Positions 49,881-60,825 of a DNA stretch of 64,000 bases are shown here, piece by piece. The stretch's first letter is position 1, and the number at the start of each line of letters is the position of its first letter. The notes beneath the pieces were generated by a model, which saw only the letters and a program-made list of their open reading frames with translations, was not told where the DNA came from and did no database searches. The DNA comes from Paratinospora sagittata (taxonomy: Eukaryota > Streptophyta > Magnoliopsida > Ranunculales > Menispermaceae), in assembly GCA_035771175.1 (NCBI GenBank), contig CM069610.1:27946089-28010088 (forward strand). Direction: 5' to 3'. Both the position numbers and the translations under genes were made by a program.

Positions 49881-50145
49881 GTAATTACGCTGTGTTTGGT
49901 TCGATATCCTAAAAAAGTTTTTTGTTTTTGTTTCCAGGGTACCTAAAAAGTACAATTTGAAAACTTGAAAAACAACAAAATGTCATTTTTCAAGGTTTTT
50001 TTTTTTTTGGTGAGGAAAAATTAGAAAAACATTTTTCAAAACTACTCTACCAAACATGCTTTCTACGATTTTTTTTTTGTTTTTTATTATTATTTGAAAA
50101 CTGAAAATATTTTTTGGGTTGAAAACCAAACACAGCCTTAGTTAC
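49881..50145. mobile_element. hAT-like MITE downstream of GLO
   Basis: A perfect 13-bp inverted repeat, GCTGTGTTTGGTT (49889-49901), pairs with AACCAAACACAGC (50124-50136). It bounds about 250 bp of poly-T-rich non-coding DNA. The flanking 8-mers GTAATTAC (49881-49888) and TTAGTTAC (50138-50145) agree at 6 of 8 positions, which fits a decayed 8-bp hAT TSD. Confidence 0.65.
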
Positions 50146-50639
50146 TTAAATTTAGACTTTGTTTGATGTCTTGATAGCAAAAAGTAATGTGTTTTTTTAG
50201 ATGAAAGATTGATTACATAGAGAAGTGCTTAACAGATAATCACAACTACTTTGTTATGAAAGCAAAATTTGTAGCTTGTTTTGAGGTTACTAACTAGGGA
50301 TTTGTGGTTGAGGAAATTCATTTTGCTTTGATTTTTTTTGTTTTTTGAAAGGTAAAAATATTCTTTACATATATAAATATAGAATTTTGTTCAAAAGGGA
50401 GGAACAAAACCAGTTGCCTCTGGGAATTAACACACCAGAGTTATTTTCTTCAAGCAAAAGAATAAAAAGTCATTGAGTTTAAAAAAGCTAAACAAGACTT
50501 CACCAAGAGCCAAACTATGGTAACAAGCCACTCTGCTGGCTTGTTAACCTCTCTAGGGCTACACTTCCTGGCTTTGAACATTTTAAGATTTTCTTTTTTC
50601 TCATGAAGTATTGAAAGAATATGCTAAAGGGGGCTAACA
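50146..50639. other. Non-coding stretch between MITE and SINE
   Basis: AT-rich, with no gene or repeat recognised. Confidence 0.4.
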
Positions 50640-50853
50640 GACCTTTTTTTTAAAAAAAGAAAAAAGAAATAATGTTAATAGTTAGTTGTATAATCAGTTT
50701 TATCACCATACTGCACTTTTAGGGAGGTTTCAAGCTCGTTCCTGATCCATTAATCACTCTCACCCCCCTAAAGTGAGGCAGTGATAAGAGTTGAACCTCG
50801 AACCTTTGGATTTCAAAGCTACCTCTTTAGCACTTGCACCAACTCCATGTTAG
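50640..50853 (-). mobile_element. tRNA-derived SINE-like sequence
   Basis: Minus strand: an A-box-like word, TGGTGCAAGTGC (50841-50830), and a B box, GGTTCGAGGTTC (50804-50793), are about 26 bp apart, as in tRNA-derived plant SINEs. It lies directly before the Copia-4 gag start, where the PBS and 5' LTR should be. The 3' end is placed roughly at the A/T-rich tract near 50650. It does not fold as a tRNA gene by inspection. Confidence 0.5.
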
Positions 50854-50855
50854 CA

Positions 50856-51715
50856 ATGGGTTTAGATGATGAATCAATTAAAGTGAAGAAATTCAATGGT
50901 TCGAATTTCAGTTAGTGGAAGATGCAGATGGAAGATTTTTTGTACCAAAAGGATTTGTATTTGCCTTTGAAGGAGAAGCCTATCAATTACAAGGAAGAGG
51001 AATGGGAGATACTAGATTGAAAAGCATTGGTTGAGATTTGAAATCGTATATCAAAAAAGATAAGTCTTCAACGTGAAGCATCAAAAAACAATAATATCTC
51101 TCACAATTGCCCTTTCTAACATGTACGAGCAACTCTCTACAACACATAAGGTACTTCTGATCAAGAAACTGTTTACTTTGAAGATGGCAGACAATGGGAA
51201 TTTCAAGGAACACTTGAATTTATTTAATGAGACCACGGATCAGTTGGATTCAGTGGATATCCATTTTGATGGCGAGGTTCTTGCATTAGCCATTCTTGGA
51301 CCGTTGCCAAAGAGTTGGAAAAACATAGTTTAGTCAATTGGCAGTTCTTTTGGGAAAAACAAACTAGGATTTGTAGAAGTTACTGACTTGATTATAACTA
51401 AGAAGATCAGAAGGAATGGTGAAGATTCACACAGTTCAGGGTCAGCATTGAATATGGAAAGCAGAGGTAGAAATAAGAATAGAGGAAATTGGCATGGCGG
51501 ATCAAACTCAAAGATAGGTCTAAGTCCAGACACCGCCATGGTACCAACAAAAATGTTGAATGTTGAATGTTGAAATTGTCGAAAGACGAGACATTTTCAA
51601 TCTGAATGCAAGGTTCCAAAGAAAGATGGTGAGAAACAGAACAGTGCAAACTACATTTCAGAAAATTCAGAAGATGCCCTTATTTGTTCTATGGAGAACA
51701 AGATGAAATCTTGGG
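50856..51715 (+). pseudogene. Copia-4 gag
   Basis: ATG at 50856 begins MGLDDESIKVKKFNG, the counterpart of the Copia-3 Gag start. The open stretch 51073-51333 covers the middle (LFNETTDQLDSVDIHFDG). The linker is Ser/Lys/Arg-rich. A knuckle, C-x-x-CRKTRHFQSEC (about 51569-51612), has a stop between its first two cysteines. Several stops sit at former CGA codons. The 5' LTR and primer site are missing. Confidence 0.88.
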
Positions 51716-53215
51716 TGTTAGATTCGGGGGCATCATTCCATGCTACCTCCAACAAAGATTTGTTTAAGAACTATGTCTCAGGTGATTTGGGACAGGTGTA
51801 TCTTGGTGATAACTATGCATGTGATGTTGTTGGCAAAGGCGATGTGCAGATTCAGCTCAAGGGGTCGGTGTGGAAGCTGGACAATGTGAGGCATGTGCCT
51901 AGTTTGAAGAAAAATCTGATTTTTATTGTGTAGTTGACGAGTGATGATTATTCAACCACTTTTGCATATGACACTTAGAAAGTGTCAAAGGGAGTGATAA
52001 TTGTTGCCCGAGGTAAGAAAATTGGATCTCTTTATATGACTACTAACGATTGTGGTTTTATTATTCTTACAAAAAATATAGAAGATCCAAACTTATATAG
52101 CATCAGAAGCTTGAACACATGAGTGCCAAGGAGCTACAGATCATGCATTCACAGGGGAAGTTGCCAAGACTGAGATCAGTGGATATTGATTTGTGTGAAT
52201 GCTGCATATATGAGAAACAGAAAAGGGTCAATTTCAGAAGGCAGGCAAAAGTTCAAAGTCATCCAAGCTTGAGCTTGTTCACACAGATGTTTGGGGTCTA
52301 GCTTCAATTTCATCAATAGGTGGGAAATGGTATTTTGTAACTTTTATTGATGATCACTTCAAGAAGGTATGGGTTTACTTCTTGAGATAGAAATCTAATG
52401 TGTTTGAGGCATTCAAGATGTGGAATGAAAATGAGACAAGGTTGAAGATAAAGAAGTTGCGGTCTGATAATGGTAGAGAATATGATGACACCAGATTTAA
52501 GAAGTTTTGTTATGAGAGTGGGATAAAACTCGAGAGGACTGTGAATACACAATAACAGAATGGTACAGCAGAACGAATGAACAAAACATTGACTGAGAGC
52601 GCCAAAGCATGCACATACACGCAGGTTTGCCAAAACAGTTTTGGGCATAGGCAGTTAATACAACAACTTATATGATCAACCAATGACCATCAGTACCATT
52701 AGAGTTCAAAATTCCAGAAGAAGTATGGAGTGGACATGAGGTAAAACTTTCTCATTTGAAAGTATTTGGTTGTGTTTCTTATGTGCGTATTGGTGACCAT
52801 GCTAGGAATAAGCATGATGCTAAATTACTTAAATGCGTACTTGTTGGTTATGGTGTTGATGACTTTGGCTATAAGCTTTGGGATGAACAGAATCCAAAAA
52901 TGATTAGGAGTACAAATGTCATCTTTAACGAGAAGGTTATGTATAAGGACAGAGACACAACACAGTCTTCTAGTTAATTTGGTGCAACCAGAACACGAAC
53001 CTAATTTGTTTGAGCCTGATGTTGTCCTAGATAATTCAAGCAAAAAAACTAAGGCACCAGATGTTGGTTCTTCATAGGGTTCAGGTGTTGTGTTGAGGAG
53101 ATCTAGCAGGCCATATGTACCAAACAGAAAGTATTTGAGTTATTTGTTGCTTACAGATGGAGGAGAACTAGAATGTTATGATGAGGCTTGCCAGGTTGAG
53201 GATGCTAGCTAGTGG
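51716..53215 (+). pseudogene. Copia-4 protease and integrase
   Basis: The protease motif VLDSGASFHATS (51719-51754) lies in the open frame 51691-51933. The zinc domain end [15 protein letters not shown] is at 52179-52223. Integrase core pieces [13 protein letters not shown] and KLRSDNGREYDD (52450-52490) follow, then the C-terminal FGCVSYVRIGDHARNK frame (52756-52977). Broken by stops and frameshifts, and colinear with Copia-3. Confidence 0.88.
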
Positions 53216-54701
53216 GAGCTTGCAATGGAAGATGAAATGAAATCTCCTACCTCTAACTGGACTTGGGAGTTGGCAGAGTTACTAGAGGGTAAGAAAGTTC
53301 TTCATAATAAGTGGGTGTATTGGATTAAAGAGGAGCATGATGGCTCTAAGAGGTATAAGGCCGGGCTGGGTGGTCAAAAGCTTTTAGCAAAAGGAAGACA
53401 TTGACTACATAGACATATTCTCTCCAGTTGTGGCTCAGTTTTGAGCATTGTAGCAGTAGAGGATTTACATCTTGAGCAGTTAGATATGAAAAATGTTTTT
53501 CTCCAAGGTGATTTGGAATAAGAGATATATATGAAGCAACCAGAAGGTTTTGCAGTGGCTGGTAAAAAAAATCTGGTTTGCAGGTTGACCAAAAGTTTTT
53601 ATGGCTTAAAACAGGCTCTTAGACAGTGGTATAAGAAGTTTGATGGTTTCATGCACAAATATGACTTCTTGAAATGCAATGTTAACCATTGTTGTTATTT
53701 CAAGACAGTTGGTTCTAGTTTTATTATCCTGTTATTTTATGTTGATGACATGTTAGTAGTTGGTGTAGATTTGGAAGATATCAACAAATTGAAGAAACAG
53801 CTGTCCAGTGAATTTGAGATGAAGGACTTGGGTGCAACAAAATAGATACTTGGGATGAGGATTAGTAGAAACAGGAAGATGGGTACTTTGCAGTTATCTT
53901 AGGCAAAGTATGTTCGTAAGGTACTCCAGAGGTTTAGTATGAGTGATGCTAAGCCAGTGAGAACACAGCTTGCTAATCATTTTAGATTGTCCAAGGAGCA
54001 CAGTCCACGGTTAGATGAGGAGAAAGCATACATGGCTAAAGTTTCATATACTTTAGCTATTGGGAGCTTGATGTATGTTATGGTTTGCACGAGACCAGAT
54101 ATTGCACATGCAGTGGTAGCAGTAAGCATATTTATGTCAGATCCAGGCAAACAACATTGGGAAGCAGTTAAGTGGATACTTAGGTATTTATGAGGTACTA
54201 CTGAAAAATGTCTATGTTTCAATAGAGGTGAATTGAAGTTATAAGGATTTGTAGATGCTGATTTTGCAAGTGAGGTGGATCACAAAAGGAGCACTATAGG
54301 ACATGTGTTCACATTGGGTACTACAGCCATCAATTGGATTTCTCAGTTGTAGAAGATTGTGACTTTATCTATAACTGAAGCAGAGTATGTGGCCGTGACA
54401 GAAGCTAGTAAGGAGCTGATTTAGTTACAAGATTTGTTGGCAGAGTTGGGATTCAAGCAAGTGGTGAATGTCTTGCACAGTGATAGTCAGAGTGCGATAC
54501 ACTTAGCCAAAAATTCAGCATTTCATTCCACAACCAAGCATATCTAACTACGTTATCATTTCATTAGATCATTACTTGATGATAGAGTGTTGACACTGGT
54601 GAAGATTCAAGGTAGCAAGAATCCAGCTGACATGTTGACCAAAGTTGTTACTACAGAGAAACTGGAACTGTGTACAGCTTCAATTGGTCTTAAAGGATAA
54701 A
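53216..54701 (+). pseudogene. Copia-4 reverse transcriptase and RNase H
   Basis: RT pieces are KKVLHNKWVYWIKEEHDGS (53290), KQPEGFAVAGKKN and the catalytic LFYVDDMLV box (about 53735) in the frame 53531-53845. The RT C-terminus is 53939-54193 ([17 protein letters not shown]). RNase H runs 54230-54700 (LSITEAEYVAVTEASKE, SDSQSAIHLAKNSAFH, NPADMLTK-like). The RNase H part is more complete than in Copia-3. Stops and small indels break the frame. Confidence 0.9.
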
Positions 54702-54764
54702 TACATGAGTTTTGGGTACATCAGTTTCACTAGCCATTGAAGACAAATGTTTATAGGTGTTTTA

Positions 54765-55140
54765 GTCTTTAAGTGGGATAATGTTGGAGTGTGAAGCCTA
54801 AAATAATTATTTGGTCTTCAAGTGGGAGATTATTATTTTGTGAAGACAAAATAATTATTTTATTTATTTATGTATGAAATTACAATTGTACCCTCATGTG
54901 GAGTTAGTATATAAACCCAATTATAATTAGGGTTTATGTGGGATGAGATGAGATGAGATTGAGATGTGTGGTGATTCAGAGCTCACAAAGTGGCTTTCCA
55001 TTGTAAATCTTCATTGATAGTGGATTGAGTGTTGGTGCACTCTGTGGACGTAGGGATTTCTTTCCGAACCACGTTAAATCTCTTGTCTTCGTGTTTTCTC
55101 TTTGTATGTGTTTGCGATTTCTTGGTTTTATTCCAAGACA
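54765..55140 (+). repeat. Copia-4 3' LTR with a duplicated PPT/LTR junction
   Basis: The LTR is homologous to the Copia-3 LTRs, ending TTCCAAGACA at 55140. A 49-bp tandem unit begins at 54765 and 54814. Each copy has GTCTTYAAGTGGGA, an LTR-start-like sequence and AAAATAATTATTT, so there are two possible LTR starts (54782 and 54831). A TATA-like AGTATATAAACCC is at about 54906. GATGAGATGAGATGAGATTG at 54942 is a 6-bp tandem. Confidence 0.8.
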
Positions 55141-55340
55141 ATAGAGTACCAAGAGTAGTAAAAGACAAAACAACAAACAACCACTAAAGAACAACAAAAA
55201 AAACAAAACAACAAAGCAAGCAACAAACAATACAAGAAAAACTACATACAACAAGCCCAATTCCTAACCCATTCATTGATGAAGTAGCTCCTACTAAGAT
55301 TAAATGCAACTAGCCAAGAGCTAGCGGTAATGAGGACCCC
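55141..55340. repeat. A/C-rich low-complexity sequence
   Basis: Runs of AACAAC and AAACAA words occur at about 55165-55250. No gene; the frames called on the opposite strand are composition artefacts. Confidence 0.7.
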
Positions 55341-58019
55341 TGTCACGACCCACTATCTATGACGTCATGACTGGCATGAAATCCCCGGGTATACCCTCCC
55401 TCGACACACTCGGCTTCCTGTCAGCCTAACATAAACACAATTCCCAATAAAAAAAATCTCAAATAAACATCCATCTAAACATGATCAACAAGAACAAATA
55501 TATTACATCACCAAAAATACCAAGTGTAAAATTCCATAATTATACAAAACCGTACACATCCCATCTAAGTGTTAAGTATATACCATATGTGTTATTTAGT
55601 ACATATTTAACAAAATATAAAAAAATGTACTAACACCTACATCAACAAAAGTACGGGAAATGCTTCGCAGTCAAGATTTTCCCTTTCCGTTCCTATCAAA
55701 ACCTGAAATGATAAGGATGAGGTGTGAACTACAACAAACTCAGTGAATATCTTCTACAAGTGGCATTATACATGCATTTATATAAAACATAGCAAGATCA
55801 TAAAAGCATTTGAAATAACATGGTGATAAAACAAGATTACATACATGTCAATATAATGCATCATGTCATTACCCAAGACAATGCATACTAAACATGACAA
55901 TGCAATCCTAACACCTCCTGAGCAAGGGCGATCAAAGGCCTGAGTTCACGACACTCAGAGCCCGATCCGACCAAACACTACTCGTATCTAATAGGATTCC
56001 TGGGGTTGGTAGCTAATAGGATTGACTCACCAAGACACGTACCATGTCTAAGCGATCCAATCTACACAAGACATAAAATCCTCTGCAAGGTACACAACTG
56101 GGGATCACCACTAGACTTACGCGATTTTTCGAAGAAAATCCCAACTAGGAGATCCAACCCAAATTGCTAACCCAACTGGACTATGCTCAAATACATTTCA
56201 TGAATCATTAAATCATGTATACTACAATAGATAAGCATTTAAAACACTTTATACTACAATGTCACATATAGAAACCAACAAACACTCACAAATGATTGGC
56301 TAGGCTTAGCCAATTCAATTCCAACCACAAGAAAGTACTAGGATGCCACAAATCACCCCAATGCATCTCAATCACCAATTGGCCTATTTAGGTTACTTAA
56401 ATCAATTTCAATCACTGCATATAACATGGTTCACACATTACTAAAAATCAGTTCAAAAGTGTGCCCAACAATCATGTTTAAACCCAATTCAATGGCCAAT
56501 TAAGATTTTAAAATGGTTATCCACATGAGTTAATTCCATATTGCTCAATTCAACCATTTAATATCAAATTAAACCATACTTAACCCAATGGAATGCAATA
56601 GGTTGATCCCCATGATCCAACCACTATAATACAAGGCATTCAATCATAATTAGGTCAATTAGACTATTTCCCAAGTCAATTTCATCAATTGACCAAGTCT
56701 AGGTCAAAATCCCCAAATTTGGGCAAATCCCCAAATTCATGGCAATTTCCCAAATTTCATGGCCTAGGCCAAAATTACACTACACTTAGGTTTTTCACCA
56801 ATCAAAATCAGTAAATTGGACTACCAAACATCCACATTTATCCATGTATTCAACATGTATCACATGCAAGTTGAATAAAAAACACTAAGTCCAAAACCTA
56901 AGTTTAGGTCAAATACACATAACCCTACCAATTTCTTGTTAGAAATTGGAGGTTTCATCATTAATGGAGTCCCAACAGCCTCTAGATACACATATCTCAC
57001 ATGCAAGACCTAATTCCAAAATGTGTTTTCCACCACCCTCCTTAAATTATGGGATTCATGTGCGGAAAACACTTCTTAGGTGTTGTTCTAGGTTAGGGAA
57101 GGCCATTAACATCATAAACAAGCTTAAAATAGCCTAAACATGCAAACCTAGGTCAAGAACCCTACAAATCCGGGATTCATAGCAAACCCTAGGTCAAAAG
57201 AAAGCTTGCATACATGAATGAAAGAGATAGAAGGAAGAAAATGAGGAAGAATATTATACCTTAGAGGGCTTTTGGGCAAAAATGTACCAAACCCTAGCCT
57301 TTTCCTCCACTTTTCTCTTCTCCCCTTCTTTTCCTCTTCTCCAAGCTCTCTTCCCTCTTTTGAAAGTGAAAAATGAGCAAAAACACGTCCCAATGGCTTT
57401 TATAGAAGGTAAGTTGCATTTTGGGCCCACATGAAAAAAACACTTAAATAAAAGAAACAGTTTTCCTGTTGCAATAGCTTTCACTTAGATAATCAATTTC
57501 TTTCAAATGACCACACAATTTAACATCTTAACCGTTCAAACTTTTTATGAGTCCGTTACCAACCTTTTGGTAAACTTTCGGCTTAATCCAACGGTGGTAT
57601 TGTGAGATCCAACCGTTTGATCAAAACTGCGCAAGAAAATCCAGCAAATCCGAGAAACAGTGTTTGGAGTCTTTACCTCTTAGTAGACAACTCCGATAAA
57701 GATCTTCACCATTCATAATGAAGATCTATCAGAGAAGAATAAGCTAACAAAATTTCAGCTCAATTTAATTACGGATCTAGGAGATCAATCCTTCATGTAA
57801 TCGGTGACAAAAAAATTTTCCTCCATGGAGCAAGCTCCACTGATCCAAAACACCGTTCTCGACATGTTTCGACGTCGAACGGGTCTCCGATCATTCCAAA
57901 AATTTATGCACACATTAAACAACTTAAAAACATGCAAAGACACTCGAACCAACACGTGTTGAGCATCAAATGCATATACGCATACTTATAAAGGTACTCT
58001 ACGGGTTAAAATGATGTCA
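55341..58019 (-). repeat. Gypsy-type LTR
   Basis: The left edge is TGTCACGACCC and the right edge probably ATGATGTCA. It has the GAACTACAACAAACTCAGTGAAT block (about 55727) that corresponds to the GAGCGAACGGTGCCCAGTGAAT block of the solo LTR at 22477-25364, plus 'ACCGTTCA' words near 57530 and 57710. No TSD found, so boundaries are approximate. Frames at 56946-57137, 57148-57393 and 57254-57484 show no domain. Confidence 0.6.
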
Positions 58020-58370
58020 TTCTAAGGTACGGGCTTTCAACCTCATTCCAAAGGCAATCATGATCCTTAGAAATGCCATAAAAAACACACATGGTACACT
58101 CAAGCCAAACAATCCAAAGAGTTGCCAGAGAAGCAACCCTCATAATCTTGATCTCATCCCTTTGGATCCCATGAATATTCTCTAAAGCTATATATTCCTC
58201 ACATGACGAAGGAGCCAAGAATCTGTTGCCCAATCTCTCATGCCATTCCTCCCATAATTTGGAAGAAAATGGGCATCTAAAGAACAAATAATCAGTTGAT
58301 TCTGCATCCTATAGACATAAGGGGAAACAATGAGAATTGAGGGTAACGTAAGGGAACTTTTAATAAGCAA
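58006..58370 (-). pseudogene. LINE (non-LTR) ORF2 C-terminal fragment, RT zinc-binding domain
   Basis: On minus, residues YLFFRCPFSSKLWEEWHERLGN followed downstream by ATLWIVWLECTMCVF and a KDHDCLWNEV-like end match the zf-RVT domain after the RT of plant LINEs. The upstream cysteine pair sits in a different frame near 58320-58300. The fragment is 5'-truncated and its 3' end is cut near 58019 by the LTR. Confidence 0.8.
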
Positions 58371-58920
58371 ATTAAATTATATATAACCTTGACTGTGCGA
58401 TTAATTCTATCATATTGCAAAAGGCTTGGAAAACAAGTGGATTCAACATCAAAAAGAATGGTTGACGGTATAAATTTCCCTTTTATTTATTTTTAATTTT
58501 ACAAACAGTATCAGTACACACGTTACAATATTCCGTACATGGGTTTTCTTTCCATAGATTTTAGTTTTGAAATTTCTGCAAAAGAGATTTGTAAAACAAA
58601 CTCTACTTTAGACTTCCACAAACACCAAAACTATAGTGATTCCAGTCACGTTATCGATGGCCATTCTGGACCGCGACCATTAGTGAAGCATCGAAAATAT
58701 AGACTTTTACAACCTGTTAAATACCGTTTGAGTTGAAGTTTTATAATCTTTCATGATTGTCAATTTGAACCCATTAAAAAGGGGAAACAAAATTGGTAAT
58801 GATTTTATTTACTACAATATCAATGTTTCTGCCCAATTTGATGCCATGATTTTGATTAAACAAACATAATCATGTTCTTAATTTCTATCGTTTTTTATTA
58901 ACTTTTTATAACACTAGGTA
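58371..58920. other. Non-coding stretch
   Basis: No gene or element end was recognised. The 65-codon frame at 58539-58736 has no known motif. Confidence 0.4.
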
Positions 58921-59150
58921 ACATTTGGTAACTCTACGTAACCTCTACTTCTACTCCAAAACCAGCCTCTAATTGTAGTAGAGGTTTAAGCTCTACTAAA
59001 ATAAGCAAAGTTTTTTAACTTATTATTGTAGAGGTTATACCTCTACTTCAATTATAGGTTGAATTTTTTTTTAAAATTATCTAAAAAATAATTTTTTTTT
59101 TATAACCCTCTACTTTTTTTAGAGGTTGTAAATAGAGTTACCAAACAGCA
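58921..59150. mobile_element. MITE with 13-bp inverted ends
   Basis: TTTGGTAACTCTA (58924-58936) and TAGAGTTACCAAA (59133-59145) are exact reverse complements. The body holds repeated inverted GTAGAGGTT/AACCTCTAC words. The TSD is not clear; the end style suggests hAT. Confidence 0.6.
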
Positions 59151-59329
59151 CAATGTTTTTCGATGGTTTATAAGTAAAAAGTGGTTGGTGACTAAACCAC
59201 CAAGATGGAGAGCGGCTACTTACACCAATCGTTTTTTCTCAACACACCGCCAATAAATATTTTTTTATAATTACAAAAATATTCCTTTATGAAATGACTT
59301 CAACGTTTTAACAATTTATATATGTATGC
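59151..59329. other. Non-coding spacer
   Basis: Nothing recognised. Confidence 0.4.
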
Positions 59330-59553
59330 ACCATAGGAGCATCCCTCTGCTCCGCCAACTCAAATTGTAAGGCCCAGTTAAAGGCATGCTTGTACTGCTC
59401 CACCCCAGTCACCGTCAAAGCCTGCCTCATAGCTGACCTTAATCCTGCACATAACCACTTGATCATATCTTCCTCATCTTTGACTAACTTTCATGCGTAT
59501 GCCGATAGCTAAGTAAATTTGAACTCATACTCACGTACTGTCAGGTCTCCTTG
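59330..59553 (-). pseudogene. Gypsy gag fragment
   Basis: The minus strand reads GDLTVREYEFKFT, then DEEDMIKWLCAGLRSAMRQA and FNWALQFELAEQRDAP, the C-terminal part of a Retrotrans_gag domain. It is interrupted by stops and truncated at 59553 by an LTR beginning TGTAACACCCC. Confidence 0.8.
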
Positions 59554-60825
59554 TGTAACACCCCATATGTAGGAATCAAACCTGTACATTGCCCAATGTG
59601 TATTGTCAGACGTATTTGTACACCATATGTATGTGTATGGCCTTAGAATAGGATGAATGTGTGTATAATAAGGTAGTATTTGTACTTAGACCCTACACAT
59701 AGCATGGAAAGATCAACACTTAGTGAAATTTCACCTCGAGCATTGAGAAACGTGTTTTTCTTAGGGAAATGTGTTTTTGTAATAGAAACCAGAGAGGGTG
59801 GTTTTTCAAAAAATTATCGGAGAAATGCGTTTCTTGAGGAGAAGCGTGTTTCTGTAAGAAAAATTCGAGAGCATGAAATTTCGAAAATCCTTAAAGAAAC
59901 GCGTTTTTCACAAAACTAGTTGAAACACGCTTCTTTAGGAGAAACGTGTTTCTTATGAAATTCCCAGAGGAATTCCGACTTCTGGGCACAAGTAAACGCG
60001 TTCCCTTTAGGAGAAGTGTGTTTGTTTGTGGGCCTAATTGTTTTTTTAACTGGTCAGTAGTAGTTTGGAATTATTTTTAACACAATTTCTCGACCATTCC
60101 AACATATTTTCACTTGCTGAAGCTGGAGAAAACGAAAAGGGGCGAAAGAAGAAGGCTAGGGCTGACGAACCCAAGGTAAGGATTGCTCCTTTCTAGCTAA
60201 AATTCATGGATTTGAATTCCTTTCTTCAAGTTTTTGCACATATGTGAAAATTGCATGTTTTTCATGGTTAGTTTGAGAGTTTGGAAAGTGGGTTTAGAGC
60301 TGGAAAACTAAAGCAATTGAAGTGCAATTCAAAGGTATTTTTATCTTGATCATTTCTAAGTTCTTTGATGGCTAAATTAAGGAAATTTGATGGTTGGAAT
60401 GTGGGTTTCTACCAACCCAGGTGTGTAGAAACAATTGTGGGTTTGGGAACCCATTTGAGTGATGAATTGTTGTATTTTAGTGTAAATTAAAGTATGATTG
60501 TGATTAATTATGGTTTAGCAATGGTAATTGCAGAGATTTGAGGAAAGAATTTGGTGAATGGATGATTGGGTAATACATACAATTGAGGTGCTTGTGCTGT
60601 AAAAGTAGGCTATTGAGCTGCATGTGTAGGAGTGTGTGAACCTAGACAATTTCAGTTTGTGGGTATTTTTATCTTAGTTTTTATGTATGGCATTGTAGTA
60701 CATAAACCCTGTTTTATGAATGTAAGCATATTATGAATTATTGCATTGTGGATTGAATACACGAAAATGTATTTTGAGCATTGATAATATCAGGGCTTAT
60801 CGAAGTATGTAAGGTATGAGATGAT
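59554..60825 (+). repeat. Gypsy-type LTR fragment with CpG palindrome array
   Basis: It starts TGTAACACCCCATATG at 59554, inside the gag fragment. It carries the palindrome array at 59745-60030. The 3' end is lost at the LTR that starts at 60826. The 79-codon frame 59680-59919 is produced by the repeats and is not a gene. Confidence 0.6.
59745..60030 (+). promoter_or_regulatory. Array of AGAAACGCGTTTCT-type palindromes
   Basis: About ten copies of a 14-bp word with AGAAA/TTTCT arms and an ACGCGT-like core occur, for example AGAAATGCGTTTCT (59821), AGAAGCGTGTTTCT (59840) and GAAACGCGTTTTT (59896). They lie 190-475 bp from the LTR start. No function is shown. Confidence 0.6.

Noticed and set aside
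50793..50841. Possible tRNA gene from A and B boxes
   Set aside because: There is no acceptor-stem pairing or cloverleaf by inspection, and the context and 3' A/T-rich tail fit a SINE.
51330..51649. Minus-strand frames in Copia-4 gag
   Set aside because: They are antisense shadows of the gag linker.
55341..58019. A solo LTR with TSD
   Set aside because: The flanking 5-mers (ACCCC and TTCTA) do not match, so the boundaries or the solo status are not supported.
59680..59919. 79-codon frame with repeated FSKN/RVF-like words
   Set aside because: The apparent protein repeat is the translation of the palindrome array in an LTR.
59745..60030. Evenly spaced palindromic repeats resembling a CRISPR array
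   Set aside because: Units are 14 bp, divergent, with uneven spacing and no unique equal-length spacers. They lie inside a plant LTR.
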